From Odobenus rosmarus divergens (taxonomy: Eukaryota > Chordata > Mammalia > Carnivora > Odobenidae), in NCBI RefSeq assembly GCF_000321225.1, contig NW_004451406.1, forward strand, positions 316,689 through 380,688: a stretch of DNA of 64,000 nt. Reading direction: 5' to 3'. The notes under the pieces were generated by a model. That model was given only the letters and a program-made list of their open reading frames with translations. It was not told the origin of the DNA and ran no database searches. Within the stretch, counting starts at the first letter, position 1; every line of letters starts with the position of its first letter. The position numbers were made by a program, and so were the translations under genes. Below, in pieces: positions 45,961-59,329 of the stretch.

Positions 45961-47240
45961 TATTTTTGATTACTTTATATTATTTATTGAGCTTGAGTTG
46001 TCTGCAGTAAGAGCCTACTGTTTATTTACTTTAATGGCATTTTTTATATAAAAAAATCCCCAAATTCAGTATTTTTTTTTGTTGTGAAGCTGAGCTAAAA
46101 GATTTTTAAAAAGCAAAGCAAGAGCAAAGAAGAATGAAAAGACAAGAGACGAGTGTTTTGTGTTCACATGAGATTTACAAACAGTTGGAAACTAGATGAG
46201 ACTGAAAGATAGAGAAAGAATTACCTTTAATCAAAGGGTTTCCCTTTTGGTTGTATTCTAAGTCCCATGATGAATGTTATGGCAGTTTCTCTATTACCAA
46301 AATCTAGTTTACAGGTTCACATATCACAGTTTGCCATGTTTTCACTAGACACTACTTAAATAACTCTCATATTTGCTCTCAGACTTCCACATAGATCATT
46401 TTCCTTTGTCTTTCCAGATACTTTAGCTACTGAAATTACTTTCTGTGTGAGTTAAAAGCCCAATTCATAACCGCCTTTACTTTCAATACTGATTAAACTG
46501 AATGTACTATCTTCCCTTTTCAATTATTGGAACTTTTTTGCCCCATGGCACTTCCCTTTAGAAAATCTAGTTTCTTTTGCTTCATCACTGCAAATTACTT
46601 TAATTCAAGCTGATCCATTATCTCTCTTTCGTATTCATTTTACCTTTTTTATGTTTGCATTATAACTAGCTTTTCCATGTGCACTTTTATTAAGTAAAAA
46701 TGCAGATAATTTATTGAATGCTTTGTATATACTGGTTGATTGAGTAAACTGGTTTGGTCCTCAACTTTTATCAATTCTCATTAATACTTTACCCCTTGTT
46801 TTACAGCTGTCCTTACTTTGGATCGACTGATCAATCTAAAAATACAGTTATAACTGCATATCTTGACAAAGAAAAAAAATCAGCTGGTCTGGTGATTTGC
46901 TTACAACTCAATTTATGTATGTTTAATGTATCTTGTTTTTATAGATGTGACCAGAAACTCCGTGTTTCATTTTTTTGAGAGAGGAAAGTTGACTCATCAT
47001 GAAAGAACTGATAATATGTTCCATGGATTCCAGAACATACACAGCTTTGTGTTTTTTATTTCAAGGGCTTTGTTAACACTTGTGAAAGAAGATAAATTGT
47101 AATATGAATAGTACTTTCCTGATGGGTCAAACATTCCTATTTTATATAAGCAAACAAAATGAACTTTATTAATTGAAGGAATAGAAGAAGGGGTAGTAAC
47201 TCAGAGAGAAGAAATTATGAGAATTAAGAAAAAAAAAAAA
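45961..47240. other. Unrecognised intergenic stretch
   Basis: No gene recognised. The frame at 46754-46978 has no domain resemblance. Confidence 0.5.
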
Positions 47241-47251
47241 GTTACTTGGAG

Positions 47252-47449
47252 GGGTGCCTGGGTGGCTCGGTGGTTAAGTGTCTGCCTTCGGCTCAGGTCA
47301 TAATCCCAGGGTCCTGGGAGCGAGCCCCACATCGGGCTCCCTGCTCGGCGGGAAGCCTGCTTCTCCGTCTCCCACTCCCCGTGCTTGTGTTCTCTCTCTC
47401 ACTGTGTCTCTCTCTGTCAAATACATAAAATCTTAAAAAAAAAAAAAAA
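47252..47449 (+). mobile_element. Can-SINE, plus strand (young)
   Basis: 'gggtgcctgggtggctcggt' head, a CpG-containing body and an A15 tail. TSD gttacttggag at 47241-47251 and 47450-47460, preceded by an A-run on both sides. Low divergence. Confidence 0.95.
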
Positions 47450-47460
47450 GTTACTTGGAG

Positions 47461-48415
47461 TTAGGAATTCCAATGCTTTAGATCATACCTGATCGCTTGA
47501 GGCCACTTGGTTTTGCATTCTGATGTTTATGGCCCCAGAAGCACTGAAGGTAGTATTTAAGGGAAGGGACTATTTTGCATAGACTTGAAGGCCTGTCCCA
47601 TATTGAAGGGCAACAGTGACCTTCTCCCTTGTTCTACCGCCCAGGAACTCCCAAATAATTCTTAAATTCAAGGACTTTTGGACATCTAATGGGTGGAGGA
47701 CCTCAAGTGCCTGTGCTCTAGGGAATATATAAAGTGTCTCTGTACACATTGAATCTAATTCAAAGGAAATAATGTCTCTATTACAAAGTATATTATAAGG
47801 AATCTATAAAATGGACTAGTCAGCAGTATATGATATCTTTCTGTGGTAGATAGAAAAGAGTAAAATGGAATTCTGTATGATTATTTGTTATTGAGGGTCT
47901 CACTTTTTTAACATCTCTCCAAAAGAATCAGGTGATCAAAAAAAAATTATTGATTAAGACCAAACAGGCAGCTTTCATCATCATTTCATCATTTTAATTG
48001 CAAAATGTACTGAATTCTATAAGTTTTTTATAAAAAAACTATTGCAGCTTGTTAAAAGAATTTTAGAATTTCTTGAATTTAAAGTATTAATTCTTTACCT
48101 GATTAATTATTAACTACCTTCACATAAACTCCCCAGTTTGACATATTCCATGAAAAATCCATACTATCAGGTTTTTTTCTCCAGTATATTTTACTGTCTT
48201 TCTCTCTTTGAGTTTTCTAAGACTTCTAGCAGATTTTATATAACCCATGAATATATTTACCCATCTAGATGCCTGATTTTTCTTTATGCAGTACTGAGTT
48301 TCTTTTAGTAAAGTTTCAATTCATTTTTTTTGACTGCATACATACTTCTTAGAGAGCAAACACAACTCTTAAAGTTATAGTTTCAGTGAAGTCACTCTAT
48401 ATTATATTGCCTGTG
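47461..48415. other. Unrecognised intergenic stretch
   Basis: No gene or named repeat recognised. Confidence 0.5.
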
Positions 48416-48430
48416 GTGTTATATTCTTTT

Positions 48431-48617
48431 TTTTTTTTAAGATTTTATTTATTTATTTGAGAGAATGAAAGCACATGAGTGGGGGAAGGGCAGAGAATAA
48501 AGGAGAGGCAGACTCCCTGCTTAGCAGGGAGCCCGAAGGACTTGGGGCTTGATCCCAGGACACTGAGATCATGATCTGAGCTGAAGGCAGAAGCTTAACC
48601 CACTGAGTCAGCCAAGT
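48431..48617 (-). mobile_element. Can-SINE, minus strand (older)
   Basis: 'aagattttatttatttattt' left and 'ccactgagtcagccaagtgc' right, a mutated head. Approximate TSD 'gtgttatattct' (about 48417) / 'ctgttattttct' (about 48618). Confidence 0.88.
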
Positions 48618-48639
48618 GCTGTTATTTTCTATTCATAAG

Positions 48640-50775
48640 TATTTCAGATATTTTAAGGTTAGTAATTTGTATTCTTCAGTATTAAACTAAAATATACATT
48701 GTATTTAAATATCCATTTGCAAAAAAACATCTATTTGCATTACTCTTTGAAAGATATATTGTATGCAGTCAATGTTTCAATTGATTTCAGTATAATAATT
48801 TTCTTTGAACAAACACTTAATGCCTAGCTTGTGTTAGGCATAATGGAGTTCAAAAAAAATATATATTCCACAGGCAATGATCTCAAATAGTTTAACAATA
48901 TATATGTTACAACTGTCAGTCTAGTTATGCATATTTTAAATATATGATAAAATTATGTAGCTATATATAGATATTTCTGTATATGCATTTATATAGTATA
49001 TACATTCTCATAAAAAATCAACTAATTAAAAACAGATACGTAAATCTTTCAAAATGTTGAAAGGGTTTTAATATTACTTTTAAAATGTGACTTAAACTAT
49101 CCTAAAATTGTGTATATACCCCAGTTCTTAGAGGCAGTTATGAATAAATAAAAAGATTTCAAAACAGCATTACTGATCTCTAAAATTAGAACATCATGGA
49201 AATCTTTTCTTAATTTTATTTCTTATTATCGAGGAACAGTTGGATTACAGTGACCTATAGCTTGCAAAATAGTTTAGACTTATCATGCATTCTCTTACAA
49301 ATTCTATCATTACCATATATTACTCAACTGCTTTTTGTTACTTTTTGTTACTTGTTTTCTTATGATTACTTAATGGTTGCCTTAATTTTAGGAAAACTTT
49401 GTGTTGATGGGTATTTGAATTTATGGTGCAAAATAATTGTCCATTTATCTGGGAAGTTATGAGGTCCTGAATCTACCATATTCTTTCAGTTTACACATGC
49501 ATTACAAATATCTGAACAGAATCCTTTCATTAATTAGGTAAAGTGAAGTAGGTAGATGACATGCTGAAGTAAAGGATGTGTATATTCAGTTTTTGATTCA
49601 GTAAGTAACTGCACCATTCTAGCTGAACATGAAGTAGTATATGCCACAGATTTATTTTCTATACCAAACCTTTGATAGGTTAGCCTATTTTGTTTTGTTT
49701 TGTTTTTCCTTGTATCTTGCCTGTGGCCTGTGTCTCTGGAATATTTATAAAATCCTCCAATTCTTGCAGGAAATGACCTTCACTAAGAGAGATTTGCTGA
49801 TGTTTTGGAGAAGAGTATCATGTGCATATAAACCTTTGTAAATATGGCTTTAATAGATCTTAAAACCAGAGACCAGAATAAATAAAACAAACATCGTGTC
49901 TTCCAAGAGAAAGCAAAAAAAAGCAGATCAATCCTTGCCCAGGTACTGTAGTAATTATGTATCAACAAGAGGTGTTACTTACCTTCTTTAGGAAAAAAGT
50001 AAGTACGATTTAGACCAAACAATGACAAACACTAATTGGTTAAAAGGAAGAGAATTCTAAGGGAAGTAATGAAACCGCCAATCTCCACTTCTTGCAGCTG
50101 AACAATGGGGCACATTGCTTTTTAAGAGATGAATCATTCTGACTTTATCAACCCTGATGTCTGATGTTTTGAACTGTAAGCCTAGCACTCACACATCAGC
50201 ACCCATCTAGAAACCATCCAGATTATCATTTTACATGTCCGATTTAGAGTACATAATCAAAGAAAAAAAATAGCCTGCATTTTGATTCTAGTGAGATAGA
50301 TAGAGGGATGATTTGGGGATTGATCTCACTTCCATGAGTTAAAAGGAATCCTTCAGGAAGGCTTTATGGGAAAGGTAATAAGACAGGCCATGCTCAGTAT
50401 GAGACTTGCACACATCTTGCACCCGACAATTTAATTCAAATTAGTCTGTTCATGTTATTTCATTATCTCATTCTAATTTCAGTACCACAGATGTTACCTT
50501 ATATTATAGTACAATGCATGAATCTTTTTTTTTTTTGAAAGTACTTTTCATATAACATTGTGAGTCTTTGCGCTATGTTTCTCTATTCTCACAATGAAGT
50601 AAAGGAATTTGGATTTCTCTGTGGCAGAATTATACATAGATTCCTAAAACTGCTGCCGACAGAATATATTTCACTGGCAGTTTAAGTGATAAAGTAAGGG
50701 ACCAGAGTATGAGCTCTTCCCATGTTTGCCACTATCTGATTTAATGTCTTTATGATTTTTGTTGGTTTTGCTGTA
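48640..50775. other. Unrecognised AT-rich intergenic stretch
   Basis: No gene recognised. 48808-48900 faintly resembles an antisense L2/MIR end ('aacacttaatgcctagcttg'). Confidence 0.45.
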
Positions 50776-50779
50776 TACC

Positions 50780-51127
50780 CATGCTGTGTTCTGAATGTGT
50801 CTCTTCCAAATTTATATGTGAAAATCCCAGTCCTCAAAAGTTATCATATTAGGATGTGTGGCTTTGGGGAGGTGCTGTTATGAGTGGAACCTCACGAATA
50901 GCATTAGTGCCTTATAGAAGAAGCTTTAGAGAGGTCTGTAGTTCCTTGTGCCATGTGAAGGTACAATGAGAAGTCTGTAAGACCCAGAGGAGAGTCCTCA
51001 CACAACCATGCCGGCACCCTGATATCAGACTTCTGTCCTTCAAAACTCTGAATGATAAGTTTCTGTTCTTTATAAGCTACCCAGTCTATGGTATTTAGTT
51101 AGAGCAGCCCAAATGGATTAAGACAAC
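50780..51127 (+). mobile_element. MaLR (MLT1/MST-type) solo LTR
   Basis: LTR pattern in order: 'tgtgttctgaatgtgtctct', 'tatgtgaaaatcccagtcct', 'ttggggaggtgctgttatga', 'ttagtgccttatagaagaag', 'gtgccatgtgaaggtacaat' and 'taagctacccagtctatggt', ending 'caaatggattaagacaa'. No internal region is attached, so it is a solo LTR of an ancient ERVL-MaLR element. Confidence 0.85.
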
Positions 51128-52599
51128 CCATTTATGAAAATGCAGGTAGTTAAATTTATCTGACATCCTATGAAATTCATGAGATGTGTCAACTAGAATG
51201 TGGTAGGGCACTTGGGACATGCTAAATTTCATGTCTTAAGAAAAAATGAATTCCATATAACAAAATCTAATAAAACTGAATTCCGTTAATTCTATCTCTA
51301 TTAAAAAGCCTGTATAACAGATTCTCTGCTAGACCTCTCTTAGTCTTATGGAGAAGGAATTACTTTTGAATCAGCAGGTAAATTGTTTTATTATTTGGAG
51401 TAAAAAACAAGGTTTTGTATTGTAATAGAATAAATGGTAGGTATACAATTACATTCTAGAATCATAACATACAATGTCCATTCAGAGACTGGATAGGACC
51501 ATAACTAGAGGAAAGTTATGCACTTCCACAGTGGGACTCTTGTGCTACATTGTCCTATTTTCTATTATATGCAGGAGTGGATATAATCCCATAAGACTTT
51601 ACTGAAAGAAACCCGACCTATTTCTAATAATCAGGTAATAACCAGATTTCTTTTGCTAGACTTAAAACTGTTTCCAGTGCACAATATATTTTCAGAATAT
51701 TCGAATATCTAAAATCACTAAATTTACATAAATTTACACACCACGCCTGCCATTTCCATGTATCTATCCGTTCATCCATTTTTTTGGGTTTTAACATAAC
51801 TATCATAACAACATATGATTAGAAAAAAATAATACAAAGAGACTTGGATGATTTTAATAAAGAGTCCATAATCTATCTTCTTCAGTTGACATAAAGAAAA
51901 TACCCCTCAACCTTGCCATATAAAATCATAGTCCAGATATTATAGAAGTTTTAAGTTTTTAAAATATTCTTATAATATAGTTCTTACACAAAGTGATCCA
52001 TGGGGGTTGGTCTTTCTTTCAATACCAAATGATTGAAAATAATGATTCGTGTTTTTATTATTTTTTTCAATTGTTTCAGCGTTACCATATATGGAGTTTG
52101 AGATAAAAGGAATATATTATTATTTAATTATTTTAGGTTATATTTTTGTGTAGTAAACAAGAGATTGATAGCTTTCTTTCCTCCCAGAGAAGACTTTGAT
52201 AAAAATAAGAAAAGCTCTGCCCCAAGAAAATTTTATCACTGTTATCTATGTTGCAGCAGTGCCTTGGAATTGAAAGATACTGCCTCTTCAGATACTGAAT
52301 CTCTTTTTCTCTCTCACTTTCTTTCCATGGAGTGAAAAGTGTTGGCCCAGGTTACTGTGACAATGTCCAAAGAGAAAAAGGAAAAGGAAAGAAAACCATG
52401 CCATTGGTAACAAATCCTGCAGGTTTACAGAAAAATCTCAGACATGAAAGGGCAGTCTAGAGAAAATTGGCTCTATTTCAAAAGGGCCCCTTAGTTAGAA
52501 GCATAATAGATCCATTATCATTAGAAAACAGAGAAACAGGCTGTCTATACAGTGTTACCTAAGAAAAATCTGAACACCTCCATGTTCTCAAATAACTTT
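51128..52599. other. Unrecognised AT-rich intergenic stretch
   Basis: No gene or named repeat recognised. Confidence 0.5.
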
Positions 52600-52614
52600 A
52601 AGAATAGTTTTACA

Positions 52615-52829
52615 GGGGCGCCTGGGTGGCTCAGTTGGTTAAACCGCTGCCTTCAGCTCAGGTCATGATCCCAGGGTCCTGGGATTGAGCCCCACATTGG
52701 GCTCCCTGCTCATGCAGGAAGCCTGCTTCTCCCTCTGCCTGCCGCTCCCCCGGCTTGTGCTCTCTCCCTCTCTCTCTCGCTATCTCTCTCTGTGTGTCAA
52801 ATAAATAAATAAAATCTTTAAAAAAAAAA
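52615..52829 (+). mobile_element. Can-SINE, plus strand (young)
   Basis: 'ggggcgcctgggtggctcag' head, a long (CT)n section and 'aaataaataaataaaatctt' tail. A perfect 15-bp TSD, aagaatagttttaca, lies at 52600-52614 and 52830-52844. Confidence 0.97.
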
Positions 52830-53039
52830 AAGAATAGTTTTACAAGCCTAATTCATCTTTGGGATAGGGCAATAAATTCCACTATTCAAATTCCAGTAGT
52901 CTCCTGGGAAAGTTAATTAATTCACTTTCCAATATATTTTTTAAAACATTTGCCTTGTTTTAAATATTTCAACTTCATAGGAAATTACAGATTTGAAAAT
53001 TTATATATGTTATGTGGACAAATACTAATATTTAACAAC

Positions 53040-53770
53040 TAATTATTTGGTAGGGGTTATGTACCAGGCAGTTTGTTAGCAACAGAACTTTTAGGGTTTA
53101 AAGAGGGACAGAACACAGTCTTTGCCTTCATTCGCCTTTGATTCTTATAATTGAGACTTGTGCACATAGCTCACTATAGTAAAAGATTGAAGGTAGCAAA
53201 TGCTTTGGGTTAATTATACACACAATACCATAGGAAAATGAAAATATGTAATAATGTGAGAAGAAGGGGAAGAAGACTTTAGGTCCAAATTTGCTGAGAT
53301 GATTTTGTGATGCCAGTGAGTAGAAGAGGGTTGAGTAGAGGTTATAAGAGAGGGGATAACTCTGTATGCATTTCACAGTTGTGCCCTTAAACACATCAGA
53401 TGTTGTCTGTCAGGGGGAAATATGAGGAAATGGAGTGTTAGCAAATACAAATAAATGAGATGGGAGAAGTTCTAGCAGTAAAGGAGAAGGTGCTGTTTAT
53501 ATAGAGTAGTCAGATAAAACCTGACTGATAAAATTACATATGACGGGAAAGATAATGGAAGAAGAGTGAGCTCTGTGAATGGCTATCTGGGTTTGGGGGG
53601 CTGGGTTTTGAATATTCCTGACAGAGAGGAAAGCAGTACAAAGGCTCAGAGTCTGGAGAGTAACTGCTGAATTACAGCAATGAGGAAGCAGTTGGGGTGG
53701 CTGCAGCAGGGGGAGTCAAGGTATGGAGTGGGGGTAGTAAGACAAGTGAGCTAAGAGGTAGATGAGTTGT
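53040..53770 (-). mobile_element. L2 LINE relic, antisense
   Basis: Antisense L2 order: 'ggttatgtaccaggcagttt', 'acacagtctttgccttcatt', then 'gaatattcctgacagagagg', 'agtacaaaggctcagag' and 'agctaagaggtagatgag'. Diverged. Confidence 0.6.
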
Positions 53771-53906
53771 GCTGAAAATTAAGAAATGTTACACAGACTT
53801 TCTAGAGTACCCAGAAGAGCACAACATTGACAAATGGTTTTGATTTGCCTAATAAATCTTTAAATGATTACGATTAGAAAGATGGCTGTTTTTACCATAC
53901 ATTTTA

Positions 53907-54100
53907 TTTTTTTTTAAAGATTTTATTTATTTGACAGAGAGAGAGGCAGCAAGAGAGGGAACACAAGCAGGGGGAGTGGGAGAGGGAGAAGCAGGCTTTC
54001 TGCAGAGCAGGGAGCCCGATGCGGGGCTCGATCCCAGGACCCTGGGATCATGACCCGAGCCAAAGGCAGACGCTTAACGACTGAGCCACCCAGGCGCCCC
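53907..54100 (-). mobile_element. Can-SINE, minus strand (young)
   Basis: 'taaagattttatttatttga' left and 'gagccacccaggcgcccc' right. A perfect 16-bp TSD, tttaccatacatttta, lies at 53891-53906 and 54101-54116. It has several intact CpGs and is head-to-head with the SINE at 54144. Confidence 0.97.
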
Positions 54101-54143
54101 TTTACCATACATTTTAACCCCTGATAAATTATTTCTCTTTTCC

Positions 54144-54349
54144 AGGATGCCTGGGTGGCTCAGTCGGTTAAGCGCTGTCTTCGGCTCCGGTCATGACCCT
54201 GGGGTCCTGGGATCAAGTCCCGCATCGGGCTCCCTGCTCAGCGGGGAGTCTGCTTCTCCCTCTGCCTCTGCCTGACACTCACCTTGCTTGTGCTTGCTCT
54301 CTCTGTCAAATAAATAAATAAAATTTTTAAAAAAAAGAAAACTTAAAAA
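54144..54349 (+). mobile_element. Can-SINE, plus strand
   Basis: 'aggatgcctgggtggctcag' head and 'aaataaataaataaaatttt' tail. A perfect 18-bp TSD, aaattatttctcttttcc, lies at 54126-54143 and 54350-54367. Confidence 0.97.
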
Positions 54350-54367
54350 AAATTATTTCTCTTTTCC

Positions 54368-55760
54368 TTCCCTAAATTGACTTTCCCATAACGACATTTG
54401 GAGCATGGATCATTTGATAAATAATAGAAGATTTTAGTTCTTAAAATTAATTCTGAGACTTGAAAATTATTTTACCAGATGGACTGAGGTTTGTAGCTTA
54501 CCATATTCTTACTTAGGTGGTATTACCAATTAACTGCTGAGTGGAAGTGACACCTGGAAATTCCATTGAGAAAAAGATGGTACTTTTCTTTCCTTTTCCT
54601 TTTTCTACCTTTGGACATTGTATCAGGACCCTTGTCCAACAGTTTTCTCTCCATAGAAAGAGAGAAAGAGAGATCAGAAAAAGTTCAGTATCTCAAGAGG
54701 TAATATCTTTCTTTCAATCCCAAGGCACTGTTACAATATAGATAATACTAATAAAATTTCTTTGGGGGCAGAATTTTTTTTTTTCTTAACCCTGAAGTTT
54801 TCTCCAGGAAGGGAGGAGAAATCTAAATCACTTGTTTACTCCAGAAAACAAAAGCTAAAAGAATAAAATAGATGACAAAAGATGTGTTTTATCATAAACT
54901 TATCATAAACTGTATCTTTAATTTCAGTGGACTTGTTGGATATTTGGATGTCTGCAGCTTGCCCTGAGAAAGCTAAAAATAGCAATGAAGATAATTAGAA
55001 AACTGTGATCTTACTATTTTATAGTAAGACAGGGACGAGATTATAAAGGCAAATACACATTAAAAATAAGAAGCTTAATTCTCCCTGTTGAAAATTAGAG
55101 AAAATACTTTCTCCCTTCACTTTTCTTAGAGCACTTACTTTAGAAAACTTGTAATGTTAAGTTCTGTCTCTTTGAAATATATATATATTTGTTAAAAAGC
55201 AAAATAGTCTTTTGCCAGCTGTAAGATCCAGGAATGTCTGTTTCAAGGTGTTGGGAACAATCTCTGGTATGTAATCGTCAAGGCAGATAGCCACCCTATC
55301 TCCCAGGTTCTGTAGAACAAATGGTAGGAGCCTAACTTGGGTGAACACTTCCTTCAAAGTTGCAAAACTACGTCCTGTTCTAAAGATATGAGTTTATTTT
55401 TCCTTTGGATAAAGCCAATTAGCAAACTCAGATGACCACTCTAATTACTGAGAATGAACTATGTATGGCAAATGGTGCTGTCAAATCCTCTTACCTGAGA
55501 TCCAGTTATTGTTTATCTTGAGAACATGTGTGTAATGTGTTGTCCCAGCTTGTCTTTTTAAAGGGAGAGATTTCTTTCTGTCTGTGCAATGTTTTAGTAG
55601 ATTACCTGTGATGCACAACACATTCTAGTTTAATGTTTATTCAGTAGCAAAATTGTTTTCTTTCTCTTATACCTTTGCAAAAAGTTTTCTGGATTAGGAG
55701 ATTTTTAAAAAAAAATCTATTTCCCCAATGCATGTAATATATTATTTAGTATACCTACTT
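54368..55760. other. Unrecognised AT-rich intergenic stretch
   Basis: No gene or named repeat recognised. Confidence 0.5.
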
Positions 55761-55764
55761 TTGC

Positions 55765-55905
55765 TAGACTCTAAGTTCCATGTATGCAGGGCTTTATCTG
55801 TTATATTCTGTATCTCCAGTATCTAGAATACTGCCTGGCATGTAGAGATACCATATAATTATCATGAATAATAAGTGTACCAATCAATCAGTAAATGAAC
55901 TAGAA
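55765..55905 (+). mobile_element. L2/MIR 3' end relic, sense
   Basis: 'gactctaagttccatgtatg', 'cagggctttatctgttat', 'tatctccagtatctagaata', 'ctgcctggcatgtagaga' follow the conserved L2 3' end (ctccatgagggcaggga ... cctggcacatagtagg). Confidence 0.75.
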
Positions 55906-57520
55906 TTTATCATGTGATTTTTGTCAACAAATTTTTCTTTGATAAAATGTCATTTCTGCTTTCTGGTAGCTCCAAAGCCTAGTTCCATGTTGTAAACTAG
56001 TGTATAAAACATAGAAAGAACCAAACTTTTAATTGGGGGTAATGGAACCCCCAATTACTCAGACATCTTTAAATCTTAATCAGGACAGTAAGGATGTGGG
56101 GATAAAACAGAAAATGCCTTAGTCTCCATTCCTGTCTGTTGCCCTTTCTATCGTATAAGGAAGGGAACAAGTCATTAAACCCTGATATCAGAACTTCTTA
56201 TGTTCTCTTATCAGAATTGTAGTACACATGGAGATTTAGCCACAGTGTCCTTTTGCAAATCATAAAAGACTTTTTCCTCTGACTTACACATCATTAGGAA
56301 CCTGAGACAGGAATGTTCTCGTAGAATAGTAACATAAATATTGTTCCCTACAAGAAGACATTTCAGGGCTTTTGTAAAAGATGTGTATGTAGCTATATTT
56401 ATTCAGAAGAACCTGAGACTTGAAATATACCAACATCTCAGTTTGTCTGAAGGAAAAAGGATTTGTAACAGCTGCTATCCACAGGTCTCTGCACCCAGTG
56501 ATACTGATATAATAGAGAGGAAGGTTGCAGAATTTAAATTAGACCTAATAGATACATTTTAGAGGATATTATATGGAGCAATCCAGCATTAGTAAAATAA
56601 TATATATGAATTCTTAATAGTTTACCCTGCAGAATGATTTTTGTATATTTTATGCCAAGGAAAACAAGGCTTAGATACTCAAAAATGAGCTCCCACAAGA
56701 TTTCCCCATAAACTTCATGGCTCTAAGGATTATTTATTAATGCTTTTCTGTTGCAGATTAAGAATATGGGGAAGAAAAGTAGGAGAATGTGATAATTTTA
56801 ATACACTGATTATAGCTTTAGGTTCAGGATATTCTTCTGAAAATGGAAGTACTTAAAGCCTTCATTGAGCCTTCAGGCAATTCAGCAGCTCTTTTCTCCT
56901 GCTGCTTCAAAAACCATTTATACCACGAAACCTGTTGGACTTCCTAACATCTCCCTTCCAGGAATCCACATTCAGATTTGATTGTACCTTAGAGGTGATG
57001 GATGCCTCAGGCCTAAATTCCACTTGGGCAAACATTAAAAGACCCACTGAAGCCATGAGATGTCATTTGCATAGTTATGTCTGAAGTTCTCTCTTCTATA
57101 TTTGTTCTCATGAATTATTATGCCAACATATTAAACATATGATTTCTTGTGGTAATCAAGTGGACATCTTTACAAAAGAATGATCAGCTTGTGTGTGAGA
57201 AAGAAAAGTTATTCTATTAGAATTAGTTTATGTCTGAAATTATGCTTAGATTTCTCACATCATTTTGGTGGTGGCACTTCTTGCAGCTGGAGTATAATTT
57301 CATTTGGTATGCAAGTAATTTTTTTAGTATAATGTTTCTCAGAGAAGCAGGCTTACAGGAAGACTTTAGAAGAAATGGATCCATTTGCTGGGGGAAAAAA
57401 TCTGTTGCTAATACTGACTGCCAGAAAGAGACTAAATTGCTCTTAATGTAAAGAGCTTTATTTTCACAACTAAACAGACATGTGCCATTAACATAAACAA
57501 TTTAGTATATTTTATGCCAT
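55906..57520. other. Unrecognised intergenic stretch
   Basis: No gene recognised. A 73-codon frame at 56341-56562 has no known domain. Confidence 0.5.
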
Positions 57521-57522
57521 TT

Positions 57523-57917
57523 ATGTTGGTATGGACCAAAATGTGCCCTCTGTTCCCCAAAATTAATATGTTGAAGCCCTAGCCCTCAACAAGACTATAT
57601 TTGGAGATTAGGAATTTAAGGAGACAGTTAAGATTAAATGAGGTCATAAGGGTGGGGCCCTAACCCAACAGGCTGGTGGCTACATGCAAACAGGAACAGG
57701 CACCAGGAGTGCATGTGTGCAGAGGGAAGACTCTGTGAGGATACAGCAAGAAGGTGCTAGCTGCAAGCCAAAAAGAGAGTTTTCACCAGAAACCACCCCA
57801 GTTGGCAGCTTGATCTTGGGCATTCAGAATCCAGAACTGTAAGAAAATGAATTTCTGTTTTTTTAAGCCACTGAGTCTGTGGTATTCTGTTATGACAACC
57901 CAATCAGGCTAATACAT
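57523..57917 (+). mobile_element. MaLR (MLT1-type) LTR
   Basis: 'ggaccaaaatgtgccctctg', 'aatatgttgaagccctagcc', 'aaatgaggtcataagggtgg', 'cagaatccagaactgtaaga', 'taagccactgagtctgtggt', ending 'aatcaggctaatacat'. Older than the LTR at 50.8 kb; no internal sequence is directly attached. Confidence 0.85.
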
Positions 57918-58900
57918 ATGCTAATTCCAATTTCTTTTAAATATGGAATTCCAGAGATGGGAAAAGTGACTCAACTAAGGCTGCTATTGTGCCTTACTTT
58001 TCTTGAGGTGATAAATATGGTGATATATTATGAGTTTGGGACATATCAAAACCAGCCTCTAACTATAGGAACAGATAGGGTTGGGCTGAATAAAATGATT
58101 GAATGTTACTAGTAAGTCTTTATTATTGTTGAGCATAGGGCATTTAATTCAATAATTGTCAACTGCAATAATGGACTGAATGATTGCAGATATACTTTAT
58201 TTTCATTTCAGTATAAAACTACTTATGGATTAATGTGTCCTTGTGGGCTTTGGTCCAATAACAAATCTCTGTCAGACAAACTTTCAGAAGCAGACTTAAC
58301 AATTTTTTCATACTCAAAGTTTATAACTGGCTGATTTTGACAGGGCAGGTCACAGAAATGGCCAATTTGGTCATACGAATCTCCTTGGGGGCTTCAGCTC
58401 AAAACACTTTATATTGATTCCTAGGTAAATAATACAGTGCCTTGAAGGGTCTTTTCTCGTATGATTCTTTCAGCTCACTTATTTTGTATTTTTCTCCTGC
58501 AAGTTTCCATTAATTTCTTATTGCTTCTCCCCAGCCAATGCATTCTCCCCCAAATTTAGCAACTACTTTATCTGGTCACCTTCTACCTATATGCTGAATT
58601 TACTCTTTTACTCTTAGATAACTGTTTCCTTTCTGTCTAGCATTTTTGGTGGAGTTCTCTCAGTTGGTTCTCCTCTTAAATAATCTCATCTCCCCAATAT
58701 ATCACTTCCCCAGTAGTCTCACTGGAACTTACTGTGAATTTCATCTTCTGTCCAGGTTCTCTTCTGCTTCTGTGTTTAAATTTATTGATTATATAGACTT
58801 TATTTACCCTTTGTATGTCTATATTTTCTACCCCAGAGATAATATTCTTGAGAATACTTAATAGAACTTGTGACTTTCTTTGATAAGGTATTTTGATAAC
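57918..58900. other. Unrecognised intergenic stretch
   Basis: No gene or named repeat recognised. Confidence 0.5.
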
Positions 58901-58913
58901 ATATATTATCTCT

Positions 58914-59113
58914 GGGGCACCTGGATGGCTCAGTTGGTTGAGTCTAACTCCTGGTTTCGGCTCTGGTCATGATCTCATGGGTCATGAGATCGAGCCCGTG
59001 TGGGACTCCATGCTCAGTGGGGAGTCTGCTTGGGATTCTCTCCATCTGCCCCTCCCATCACTCACATGCGCACACACACTCCTGCCCTAAAATAAATAAA
59101 TCTTAAAAAAAAA
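58914..59113 (+). mobile_element. Can-SINE, plus strand (older subfamily)
   Basis: 'ggggcacctggatggctcag' head and 'gatctcatgggtcatgagat' body. It has a CA-rich rather than CT-rich section and an 'aaataaataaatcttaaaaa' tail. A short TSD around 'attatctct' / 'gttatctct' is seen. The body matches the older copy at 3058. Confidence 0.9.
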
Positions 59114-59329
59114 ATGTTATCTCTATTAGTTTGAAAAAAAGCAGCTTTTTTTTTTGGTAATGGCTTATTTTGTTATTAAATCTATTAATTTATTGTTTGT
59201 ATAAATAGGTAGATAATAGCAAATGTCAATCTGGTCAAAATTATGGTTACTTTGGAGACATACTGGCAACACAAAGAGTATGTTAGGTAGAGATGGGATA
59301 AAATAAATAGATATTTTATTTTATGGCAT

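Noticed and set aside
47246..47428. Short frames inside Can-SINEs (also 53923-54108, 58893-59090, 3765-3947)
   Set aside because: They are translations of SINE consensus on either strand and recur in each copy; not genes.
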